Shown piece by piece: positions 15,489 to 22,199 of a DNA stretch of 37,376 nucleotides; positions within the stretch are counted from its first letter, which is position 1, and each line of letters starts with the position of its first letter. Below the pieces are notes generated by a model. It was not told the origin of the DNA, made no database searches, and was given only the letters and a program-made list of their open reading frames with translations. A program made the translations under genes and the position numbers. Origin of the DNA: Bacillota bacterium (GTDB lineage Bacteria > Bacillota > Thermosediminibacteria > Thermosediminibacterales > Thermosediminibacteraceae); contig QGUT01000004.1 of NCBI GenBank assembly GCA_003242255.1, positions 1 to 37,376 of the forward strand, written 5' to 3'.

Positions 15489-16788
15489 AGTGGAAAATGG
15501 ATCCTACTCGAACCTGGCTTTGAACCGGCATCTGACTCCTGAAATTGAAAAAGAGGACCGGGCCCTCATTACCGAACTAGTTTACGGGGTGGTAAAACAC
15601 AGGCTGCGCCTGGATTATGTGCTCTCTAAGTTTTCAAAACCGAAAATAAGCAGCATTCACCCTTTCGTATTGAATTGCCTCCGGGTAGGCCTTTATCAGA
15701 TACTGTTTCTGGACAAAATTCCGGATTACGCGGCGGTCAGCGAGTCGGTAAATGCGGCTAAATCGGTCGGCAAAGGGGCTGCGGGGTTTGTCAACGGCAT
15801 TTTGAGGAATGTGATCAGGAATAAAGAAAGCATAGATTACCCCGAGCCCACCAAGGAGCCCTTGAAATATCTTTCCATCTATTATTCCTTTCCGCAGTGG
15901 ATGGTCCGAAGGTGGGTTGAGCTTTTCGGCTTTGATTTTACCGAGTCATTGCTTCGAGCCTTCAACGATAAGGCGAAGTTGTGCGTGCGGGTGAACGAAA
16001 TAAAGATAAGAAGAGATGATTTGATAAGGCTCTTCGATGAGGAGGGTGTAAAGTGCAGTTCCGGGCTTTTCCTGGAAGAAGCCCTCTACATCGAGGACGG
16101 ACCGCCTTTGAGTAGCCTTCGGAGTTTTAAAGAGGGTTTTTTTCAGCCCCAGGACGAAAGTTCCATGCTGGTGTCTAGGGTATTGGGAGCCGAGCCCGGC
16201 GAAAGGGTGCTGGATGTGGCCGCAGCTCCTGGCGGCAAGACGACCCACATCGCGCAGCTCATGAAAAACCATGGGGAAATATGGGCCTGGGACCTTTATC
16301 CCCACCGGATAGAACTTTTAATGGAAAACTGCCGCCGGTTGGGGGCCACCATCGTTCATCCGGAAGTTCGGGATGCCAAAATCCCGGATGCGGAAAAATT
16401 TGGACAGTTCGACAAGGTGCTGGTGGATGCACCCTGCAGCGGATTGGGAGTGATCAGGAGAAAGCCGGACATAAAATGGGCGAAGAAGCCGGAGGACATC
16501 GTCGGCCTGAAAAGGGAACAGCAGGACATTTTGAAGATTTCTTCTTTGTACGTAAAGCCGGGCGGCACTTTAGTTTACAGCACCTGCAGCATAGAGCCGG
16601 AGGAAAACGAAAAGGTCGTGGAGAAATTCCTGGAGGAAAACCGGGATTTTGAACTGGACGACGTAAGGCCCTTTTTGCCGGAGGCCCTCTTGAGAACTTT
16701 GAAGGAACCGGGTGGATATATACAGATATATCCGAACTTGCACGGAACGGACGGATTTTTCATCGCCAGGCTTATTAGAAAACAATAA
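15442..16788 (+). CDS. rsmB: 16S rRNA (cytosine-967-C5)-methyltransferase RsmB
   Basis: RsmB uses SAM to methylate C967 of 16S rRNA. The 448-residue protein has an N-terminal NusB-like RNA-binding domain (1 to about 130). The SAM-dependent domain carries LDVAAAPGGKTTHIAQ (257-272), catalytic-site Cys332 in DAPCSGLG, and nucleophile-region Cys382 in YSTCSIEPEENE. The ATG at 15442 uses AAGGAG around 15424-15430, which lies inside the DUF116 gene, giving a 47-base overlap in a different frame. Length and motifs are standard, so the overlap appears to be a real feature rather than a wrong start. Confidence 0.94.
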   Translation: MKNKSPRFLAVKILTEVENGSYSNLALNRHLTPEIEKEDRALITELVYGVVKHRLRLDYVLSKFSKPKISSIHPFVLNCLRVGLYQILFLDKIPDYAAVSESVNAAKSVGKGAAGFVNGILRNVIRNKESIDYPEPTKEPLKYLSIYYSFPQWMVRRWVELFGFDFTESLLRAFNDKAKLCVRVNEIKIRRDDLIRLFDEEGVKCSSGLFLEEALYIEDGPPLSSLRSFKEGFFQPQDESSMLVSRVLGAEPGERVLDVAAAPGGKTTHIAQLMKNHGEIWAWDLYPHRIELLMENCRRLGATIVHPEVRDAKIPDAEKFGQFDKVLVDAPCSGLGVIRRKPDIKWAKKPEDIVGLKREQQDILKISSLYVKPGGTLVYSTCSIEPEENEKVVEKFLEENRDFELDDVRPFLPEALLRTLKEPGGYIQIYPNLHGTDGFFIARLIRKQ

Positions 16789-16806
16789 AGGGGTAGTTTC
16801 GTACAG

Positions 16807-17841
16807 ATGATGGACCTGAAAGGTATGACCATAGAAGAGCTTCAGGATTTTTTTAAGTCTTTAGGAGAACCCGCTTACAGGGCGCGCCAGGTTTTTCGGT
16901 GGATCTACAAAGGAGTCGAGGATTTTGAAAAAATGACCGATATACCGAAAAACCTCGCCCTCAAGTTGAAAGAGATATGCCGCGTGAGCAGGATAAAAAT
17001 CTACAGGAAATTTGAGTCGAAGAAGGATGAAACGGTAAAGTATCTTTTTTTGCTGGAGGACGGAGAAATTATCGAAAGCGTGAAGATGGAGCACCATTAC
17101 GGCACCACCGTTTGCGTATCCAGCCAGGTCGGCTGTGCCATGGGGTGTGCCTTTTGCGCTTCGACCCTGGGCGGCTTCAGGAGGAACCTGACTTGTGCCG
17201 AAATGGTGGACCAGGTGCTGGCGATTCAGGAAGATTTAAGAAAAAGGGTAAGCCACGTGGTAGTCATGGGCAGCGGCGAACCGCTTCTCAACTACGACGA
17301 GCTAATGAAGTTTTTGCGGATATTGAACTCTGAATTGGCGTTCAACATAAGCTACAGGAGGATGAGCGTATCCACCTGCGGGATTGTGCCGGGGATAAGG
17401 CGCCTGGCCGAAGAAGAACTTCCCATCACGCTTTCGGTATCCCTCCACGCCCCTTCCGATGATTTGAGGGACAGGCTGGTTCCCGTCAATCGCCGATACC
17501 CGATAATGGAATTGTTAGATGCGTGCAAATATTATATAATAAAAACGAAAAGGCGTGTAACTTTCGAATACATCATGATATCCGGCGTCAACGATTCTAA
17601 AGAATGTGCGGTGAAACTCGCTCGTTTGCTAAAAGGCCTTCTATGCCACGTAAATCTCATACCGCTGAACCCGGTGAGGGAAAGGGATTTTAGAAGAAGT
17701 ACCTTTGACAAAATCGAAGTTTTTGAAGAAATTTTAAAGAGCTACGGCATTTCTGTTACTGTGAGGCAGGAAATGGGGGCCGATATCGAGGCTGCCTGTG
17801 GCCAGTTGCGGAGAAGCTTTCTCAATGAGGTGAAAAAATGA
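16807..17841 (+). CDS. rlmN: 23S rRNA (adenine-2503-C2)/tRNA methyltransferase RlmN
   Basis: RlmN is a radical-SAM enzyme that methylates C2 of A2503 in 23S rRNA and A37 in some tRNAs. The 344-residue protein has the CxxxCxxC cluster motif at Cys110, Cys114 and Cys117 (GCAMGCAFC), VMGSGEPLLNYD, and the C-terminal GADIEAACGQLR with the conserved Cys331. Two adjacent ATG codons at 16807 and 16810 could serve as start. The nearest ribosome binding site (AAAGGGG) is rather far upstream. Its stop overlaps the phosphatase start as ATGA. Confidence 0.95.
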   Translation: MMDLKGMTIEELQDFFKSLGEPAYRARQVFRWIYKGVEDFEKMTDIPKNLALKLKEICRVSRIKIYRKFESKKDETVKYLFLLEDGEIIESVKMEHHYGTTVCVSSQVGCAMGCAFCASTLGGFRRNLTCAEMVDQVLAIQEDLRKRVSHVVVMGSGEPLLNYDELMKFLRILNSELAFNISYRRMSVSTCGIVPGIRRLAEEELPITLSVSLHAPSDDLRDRLVPVNRRYPIMELLDACKYYIIKTKRRVTFEYIMISGVNDSKECAVKLARLLKGLLCHVNLIPLNPVRERDFRRSTFDKIEVFEEILKSYGISVTVRQEMGADIEAACGQLRRSFLNEVKK

Positions 17842-18572
17842 TTTATTGTGCAAAAAGTGACAGGGGCAAGCTGAGGTCCAATAACGAGGATACCTTTTAT
17901 GCTCCGGAAAGTAAAGAGGAGCCGTTGTTCTTCATGGTGGCCGACGGCATGGGAGGCCACAAAGCCGGCGAAGTAGCAAGTCGGTTGGCGGTGGAAGAAA
18001 TCTCCTCGTACATAAAGGCAAAATTCGATGCTCCGTCTTTCCGGGACGATATGACTGCGCTTATTAGAGAGGCGTTTTTAGTTGCCAACGAAAAAATTTA
18101 TAAAAACTCCCTTGAATCGGATAAACTCGCCGGAATGGGGACCACTGCCACGCTTGCTCTTTTCAAGGACGGCATGCTTTACATAGGCCATGTAGGGGAT
18201 AGCCGGGCTTACCTGCTCCGAGAGGGAAGTCTAAAGCAACTCACAAAGGACCACTCCCTGGTATGGCAGCTTATGGAAGAAGGCAGGCTCACGGCAGAAG
18301 AAATGAGGTACCATCCGATGCGGAACGTGATAACCAGGGCTTTAGGGGCATACGAAAATGTGATTGTAGACGTATCGACTCATGAATATATGAAGGGGGA
18401 TATCTTTTTGCTCTGCAGCGATGGCCTTACAAACATGCTGGAAGATGAGAAGATAAAGGAAATAATTTTAAAATCCGGCAGTATTGAAACTGCCGCCGAC
18501 GGGCTGGTTCAGGCTGCAAACGACCGGGGTGGCTACGACAATATTACTGTGGTGCTCATACTTGTGGAATAG
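17838..18572 (+). CDS. prpC: PP2C-family protein serine/threonine phosphatase
   Basis: This is the cytoplasmic phosphatase partner of the PASTA kinase encoded just downstream; it dephosphorylates the kinase and its substrates. The 244-residue protein has the PP2C metal-binding pattern: RSNNED with Asp18, VADGMGGH with Asp36, HVGDSRAYL, LCSDGLTNML, and the closing DNITVVL. The ATG overlaps the rlmN stop (ATGA) and uses a GAGGTGAAA site, so the two are translationally coupled. The prpC-prkC pair after rlmN is standard for Firmicutes. Confidence 0.94.
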   Translation: MIYCAKSDRGKLRSNNEDTFYAPESKEEPLFFMVADGMGGHKAGEVASRLAVEEISSYIKAKFDAPSFRDDMTALIREAFLVANEKIYKNSLESDKLAGMGTTATLALFKDGMLYIGHVGDSRAYLLREGSLKQLTKDHSLVWQLMEEGRLTAEEMRYHPMRNVITRALGAYENVIVDVSTHEYMKGDIFLLCSDGLTNMLEDEKIKEIILKSGSIETAADGLVQAANDRGGYDNITVVLILVE

Positions 18573-18592
18573 ATATGGAGAAGTGATGAGTT

Positions 18593-20449
18593 ATGATAGG
18601 TAAAACATTGGGAAATAGGTACGTCATTTTGGAGGAAATAGGCGGAGGAGGGATGGCCGTAGTATATAAGGCCCGGTGCAACCTCCTCAACCGGATTGTA
18701 GCCATCAAAGTGTTGAGGCCTGAATACTCCAACGACGAAAATTTCGTCATGAGGTTCCGGAGGGAAGCCCAGGCGGCAGCGAGCTTGTCACATCCAAACA
18801 TAGTAAACATATACGACGTGGGGCAGGAAGACGGAATCTACTACATTGTGATGGAGTACGTGGAAGGCAGGACCTTAAAAGAACTGATAAGAGAAGAAGC
18901 GCCTCTTGCCCCTTCCAGAGTCATAGAAGTAGCAAAGCAAATCTGCGACGCCCTCGAATGCGCCCACAAGAATAAGATAGTTCACAGGGATATAAAGCCG
19001 CACAACATAATAATAACTCCCGAAGGAAGGGTAAAGGTCACCGATTTCGGCATAGCGAGAGCTGCGACTGGCTCTACGATCACCAATACGGGAGGTCTAC
19101 TAGGTTCGGCCCACTACCTCTCGCCGGAGCAAGCTCGGGGAGGTTACGTGGACGAGAGGAGCGATATCTACTCCTTAGGAGTCCTTCTCTACGAAGCTCT
19201 TACAGGACGCGTGCCTTTTGACGGGGACAGTCCCGTGGCCGTGGCCTTAAAGCACATTCAGGAAGAGCCAAAGCCCATTTCGCAGCTGGTGCCGGGCTTT
19301 CCCCCTGCCCTGGAACAGATCGTGATGAAGTGCATTTCCAAATCGCCGGATGAGAGATTCCAGAAGGCCTCAGACCTAAAGAGAGAGCTCGCCAGAGCTG
19401 AAAAAGATATAGAAGTGTTGAATTTCAGACCCTCGGAGTTAGAAAAGACCATGGTCATCGATTCCTTCGAGGAACCGGTATTGAAGAGAAAAGAAAAAGA
19501 GCCTAAAAAGCGTCCCAACTTTTTAAGGGGACTGGCCATCGGCCTTGCGCTTGTCTTGCTTTTTGCGGCTTTCTCTTATTTGGGAATGGTGATTGCACGC
19601 AGGTATTTTTACGTTCCCGAAGTTACGGTCCCGAACGTAGTGGGTTACGGCGAGGAGGAGGCTATAGAGATACTGCAGGACAAAGGGCTGAAAGCCGAAG
19701 TGGTGGACCGGATCTTTTCCGAAGAGCCGGCGGGGCAGGTGATCGACCAGACCCCCAAGGGCGGGACCGTGGTCAAAATCAATCATCCGCCGATAGAGCT
19801 GGTGGTGAGCAAAGGGCCTAGAACGCAGGGCGTTCCGAATTTAGTAGGACTTACGGAGCAGGATGCTATAAATCTCATTGAGAGCAATAAATTCAAAGTG
19901 GGGAATAAGAAGGAGGAGTATTCCGACGAATATCCCGAAGGAATAGTGATAGATCAAACCCCGAGGGAAGGTATACAGGTGCCGGAAGGCACGCAAATCA
20001 GTTACGTGGTGAGCCTGGGGCCTAGAGAGAAAAAGATAAACACGCCGCTTCTAATCGGAAAGGACCTGGAAGAGGCTAAAAAGGAACTCGAAAACAACAA
20101 CTTAAAGCTGGGGAAAGTCGATTTTAAGTCTTCCGAAGCCTCTAAAGACACGGTCATCGATCAAGATCCGAAACCGGGGGCAGAAGTTGAAGAGGGGTCG
20201 TCGGTAAATCTCGTGGTGAGCAGCGGTCCGCCTGAAGTGAAAAGGGCCCGCCTCTCCATTCTGCTGCCAGCGGAACCGGAGAAGTTTACAGTAAGAATCG
20301 AGGTTTCCGACGATTTGGGAACCCGGGAGGTCTACAAGAATAAGCATAAGCCCGAGGATAGCCCCCTGCTGGTTCCCATAGAAGGAAGGGGCTCGGTCAA
20401 GGTTAGAATATGGATAGACGATGAACTCTGGTCTGAAGAAACTTTGTGA
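18593..20449 (+). CDS. prkC: PASTA-domain serine/threonine protein kinase
   Basis: PrkC-type kinases sense peptidoglycan fragments through external PASTA repeats and regulate cell-wall, division or spore germination functions. The 618-residue protein has a cytoplasmic kinase domain (10 to about 270) with GEIGGGGMAVVYKA-like glycine loop, Lys39, HRDIKPHN with catalytic Asp133, and DFG Asp151. A juxtamembrane linker follows, then one transmembrane helix at about 311-336. Three PASTA repeats lie at roughly 343-409, 412-477 and 482-546. Residues 550-618 form an extra beta-rich tail that is not a PASTA repeat. The ATG at 18593 lies 20 bases after prpC. In Bacillus rsgA follows here, but here rpe follows directly. 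Confidence 0.95.
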   Translation: MIGKTLGNRYVILEEIGGGGMAVVYKARCNLLNRIVAIKVLRPEYSNDENFVMRFRREAQAAASLSHPNIVNIYDVGQEDGIYYIVMEYVEGRTLKELIREEAPLAPSRVIEVAKQICDALECAHKNKIVHRDIKPHNIIITPEGRVKVTDFGIARAATGSTITNTGGLLGSAHYLSPEQARGGYVDERSDIYSLGVLLYEALTGRVPFDGDSPVAVALKHIQEEPKPISQLVPGFPPALEQIVMKCISKSPDERFQKASDLKRELARAEKDIEVLNFRPSELEKTMVIDSFEEPVLKRKEKEPKKRPNFLRGLAIGLALVLLFAAFSYLGMVIARRYFYVPEVTVPNVVGYGEEEAIEILQDKGLKAEVVDRIFSEEPAGQVIDQTPKGGTVVKINHPPIELVVSKGPRTQGVPNLVGLTEQDAINLIESNKFKVGNKKEEYSDEYPEGIVIDQTPREGIQVPEGTQISYVVSLGPREKKINTPLLIGKDLEEAKKELENNNLKLGKVDFKSSEASKDTVIDQDPKPGAEVEEGSSVNLVVSSGPPEVKRARLSILLPAEPEKFTVRIEVSDDLGTREVYKNKHKPEDSPLLVPIEGRGSVKVRIWIDDELWSEETL

Positions 20450-20460
20450 GGTGAAAGAAA

Positions 20461-21117
20461 ATGACAAAAGTCGCGCCATCGATTTTGTCTGCTGATTTCA
20501 GCAGGCTATATGAAGAAGTGGAAAGGGTGGAAAAGGCTGGGGCGGACCTCCTGCACGTGGATGTGATGGACGGGCATTTCGTTCCCAACATAACGATTGG
20601 CCCCCCGGTGATATCCTGCCTGCGAAAGAAGTGTTCGCTTCCCTTTGACGTTCACCTGATGATAACTAACCCGGAAAGGTACGTGGAAGAGTTCATAAAA
20701 GCCGGGGCCGATATCCTGACGGTCCACGTGGAATCGACGGTCCACGTGCACCGGGTGATTCAGACCATAAGGGATAAAGGGGCTTTGCCGGCTGTGGCTT
20801 TGAACCCGTCTACCCCTTTGAGTACCCTGGACCATATACTGGAAGACGTCTACATGGTTCTCATCATGACTGTAAATCCCGGCTTTGGCGGTCAGAGCTT
20901 TATAAGAGGGATGCTCGATAAAATAAAGGAACTCAAATCCAGGATCGTATCGAAAAATCTCGACGTGCTGATTGAAGTGGACGGCGGAATAAACGAGAAA
21001 AATGCGCGGGAAATTGTAGAAGCCGGAGCGGACATCCTCGTCGCCGGTTCGGCCATTTACAACGCCCAGGACCCGGCTTCGGCCATCCGTCGACTCAAAA
21101 ATATACCCCCCCAATGA
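20461..21117 (+). CDS. rpe: Ribulose-phosphate 3-epimerase
   Basis: Rpe interconverts ribulose 5-phosphate and xylulose 5-phosphate in the pentose phosphate pathway. The 218-residue TIM-barrel protein has the signatures APSILSADFSRL (5-16), HVDVMDGHFVPNITIGP (about 34-50), FDVHLMI with a metal-ligand His, MTVNPGFGGQSF, and EVDGGIN. The ATG at 20461 follows a GAGGTGAAA site 11 bases after prkC. The stop codon lies inside the terminator loop, so rpe ends the long operon. Confidence 0.96.
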   Translation: MTKVAPSILSADFSRLYEEVERVEKAGADLLHVDVMDGHFVPNITIGPPVISCLRKKCSLPFDVHLMITNPERYVEEFIKAGADILTVHVESTVHVHRVIQTIRDKGALPAVALNPSTPLSTLDHILEDVYMVLIMTVNPGFGGQSFIRGMLDKIKELKSRIVSKNLDVLIEVDGGINEKNAREIVEAGADILVAGSAIYNAQDPASAIRRLKNIPPQ

Positions 21118-21129
21118 GGGGGGTTTTTT
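21107..21129 (+). terminator. Rho-independent terminator overlapping the rpe stop
   Basis: Six C residues (21107-21112) pair with six G residues (21118-21123) around a 5-base loop, followed by six T. The Pro-Pro-Gln-stop end of rpe is encoded by the left arm and loop. It closes the dapL-to-rpe run. Confidence 0.88.
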
Positions 21130-21147
21130 GTAGCAAAGGTTTTGGTT

Positions 21148-21177
21148 TTGGAATATAAATATCATGAGAAGTATTAT
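21148..21177 (+). promoter_or_regulatory. Possible promoter for the 52-residue protein and spoVM
   Basis: TTGGAA at 21148-21153 and TATTAT at 21172-21177 are 18 bases apart, just after the rpe terminator and before the small genes. The match is modest. In Bacillus, spoVM is transcribed by sigma-E; I could not find a convincing sigma-E pair here. Confidence 0.3.
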
Positions 21178-21194
21178 GCCGCGGGGGTGGTCTA

Positions 21195-21353
21195 GTGGGG
21201 CTCCGCTTTAATATCAAAAAGGTGCTCGGGATTGCAGCGGCATTTACAGGGTCCGTTGTCCTAATCACCCACCTGCCCTCTTGGATCTGGATGATGGCTG
21301 TGGGCGGTTTTTTAATATGGTCTGGTTTGATGCTATATCAGCAAAAATGGTGA
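21195..21353 (+). CDS. Small hydrophobic protein of unknown function upstream of spoVM
   Basis: A GTG at 21195 opens 52 codons ending in TGA at 21351. The product starts with a basic stretch (RFNIKKV) and contains two likely membrane segments, at about residues 10-25 and 29-46, joined by a short THLPSW turn. It ends in polar LYQQKW. A G-rich stretch GGGGGTGG just upstream could be the ribosome binding site, though spacing is short. No other start codon exists in frame before the upstream TGA. It ends 14 bases before the spoVM GTG, with the spoVM ribosome binding site overlapping its stop, so the two are probably co-transcribed and this one may also act in sporulation. I do not recognise a family. 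Confidence 0.6.
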   Translation: MGLRFNIKKVLGIAAAFTGSVVLITHLPSWIWMMAVGGFLIWSGLMLYQQKW

Positions 21354-21367
21354 AGGGAGGCAGGGAT

Positions 21368-21460
21368 GTGGTAAAAATTTACGTTTTCAAAATGCCGAAA
21401 AAACTGGGGAATATAGTAAAAAAGATACTCAGCATTTTTTCGCGGGAAACAGGGGAATAA
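21368..21460 (+). CDS. spoVM: Stage V sporulation protein M (SpoVM)
   Basis: A 30-residue peptide beginning MVKIYVFKMPKKLGNIVKK closely follows the B. subtilis SpoVM pattern, which begins MKFYTIKLPKFLGG. It keeps the basic/hydrophobic alternation and the key Pro (Pro10 here, Pro9 in Bacillus). SpoVM is an amphipathic helix that recognises the positively curved forespore membrane, anchors SpoIVA for coat assembly and inhibits FtsH. GTG at 21368 is preceded by AAGGGAGG at 21353-21360, seven bases away. An overlapping ATG at 21366 hits TAA after one more codon. The rpe-spoVM-rpmB position is also as in Bacillus. The tail SRETGE extends slightly beyond the Bacillus protein. Confidence 0.85.
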   Translation: MVKIYVFKMPKKLGNIVKKILSIFSRETGE

Positions 21461-21464
21461 AAAG

Positions 21465-21490
21465 AGCGTGCTTGTCGGCACGCTTTTTTT
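21465..21490. terminator. Bidirectional terminator between spoVM and rpmB
   Basis: AGCGTGC (21465-21471) pairs with GCACGCT (21478-21484) around a 6-base loop. T residues follow on the plus strand (to 21490), and on the minus strand the complement of the A run before 21464 gives a T tract. It can end both spoVM and the convergent rpmB, whose stop codon overlaps its right edge. Confidence 0.85.
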
Positions 21491-21677
21491 ATTCCGCTCT
21501 TTTTACTTTTCCAGAGCGCAAGCAGCGAGTGCACACGCTGATCCGCCTGGGCACGCCGTCCACGATGGCTCTAACTCTCTGAACATTAGGGGACCAGGTC
21601 CTCTTGGTGTGGATATTGGAATGGCTCACCTGCATTCCGGTCCTGGGCACTTTTCCGCAGATTTCGCATTTGGCCAT
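21489..21677 (-). CDS. rpmB: 50S ribosomal protein L28
   Basis: L28 is a 62-residue large-subunit ribosomal protein. It starts MAKCEICGKVPRTGMQVSHSN and ends with CTRCLRSGKVKR, giving a Cys4 zinc-ribbon form (Cys4, Cys7 and the later CxxC). I chose the ATG at 21677 because AAAGGAGGTG precedes it; the open frame runs 11 codons further upstream. In Firmicutes rpmB is commonly on the opposite strand to the asp23/fakA genes that follow, as here. Confidence 0.95.
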   Translation of the reverse strand: MAKCEICGKVPRTGMQVSHSNIHTKRTWSPNVQRVRAIVDGVPRRISVCTRCLRSGKVKRAE

Positions 21678-21714
21678 GGTTACACCTCCTTTTCTATAAA
21701 CAAAACACAAACTA

Positions 21715-21744
21715 ATTTTATCACATCAAGCAGGTATTATGCAA
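21715..21744 (-). promoter_or_regulatory. Promoter of rpmB
   Basis: Read on the minus strand, TTGCAT (21739-21744) and TAAAAT (21715-21720) are 18 bases apart and lie about 40 bases before the rpmB start. It is a fair sigma-A match. Confidence 0.5.
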
Positions 21745-21773
21745 TAAACCTAGAATAAGAGCTTAAAATATAT

Positions 21774-21779
21774 TATAAT
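21774..21779 (+). promoter_or_regulatory. Probable -10 element for the asp23-family/fakA genes
   Basis: A perfect TATAAT lies about 45 bases before the Asp23-family start, in an AT-rich stretch. No clear -35 hexamer is visible at 17 bases. It is divergent from the rpmB promoter. Confidence 0.4.
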
Positions 21780-21824
21780 GAATCTGTTAATAGAATGTAA
21801 AAGCTTTAAGAGGAGGCTGGATGG

Positions 21825-22178
21825 GTGAAAAATATTGTTAAAAATTCCCTCGGGAGCATACATATTTCGAAAGAAGTAATTGCCGTCCTCGCAGGCAATG
21901 CGGCGATCGAATGCTACGGTTTGGTCGGCATGGTATCGAGGAAGGTCAGCGACGGCATAGTAGATCTGTTAGGCAGGGAGAATTTGGGGAAAGGCGTGGA
22001 GGTTAAAGTCACGGAAGACGAGCTGATTATCGACCTTTACATAGCCGTTCGGTACGGCACGAAAATAAGCGAAGTGGCCAACAACGTGATTGAGAAAGTC
22101 CATTATTCGCTGCAGCAATACTTAGGCTTTGCGCCAGATAAAGTCAACGTTTTCGTTCAGAGCGTGCGAGTGAAATAG
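21825..22178 (+). CDS. Asp23/Gls24 (YloU) family envelope stress protein
   Basis: Asp23/Gls24 proteins are small, often membrane-proximal proteins linked to alkaline or envelope stress in Firmicutes. The 117-residue protein has the family start GSIHISKEVIAVLAGNAAIECYGLVGM and the middle block GVEVKVTEDELIIDLYIAVRYGTKISEVANNV. GTG at 21825 with AAGAGGAGG at 21808-21816 is the start; the ATG at 21821 is out of frame and stops after six codons. It lies directly before the DAK-domain gene, as yloU precedes yloV in Bacillus, suggesting a link to fatty-acid or envelope metabolism. Confidence 0.92.
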   Translation: MKNIVKNSLGSIHISKEVIAVLAGNAAIECYGLVGMVSRKVSDGIVDLLGRENLGKGVEVKVTEDELIIDLYIAVRYGTKISEVANNVIEKVHYSLQQYLGFAPDKVNVFVQSVRVK

Positions 22179-22199
22179 TCAGTAGGGGAGGTTGTCTAA

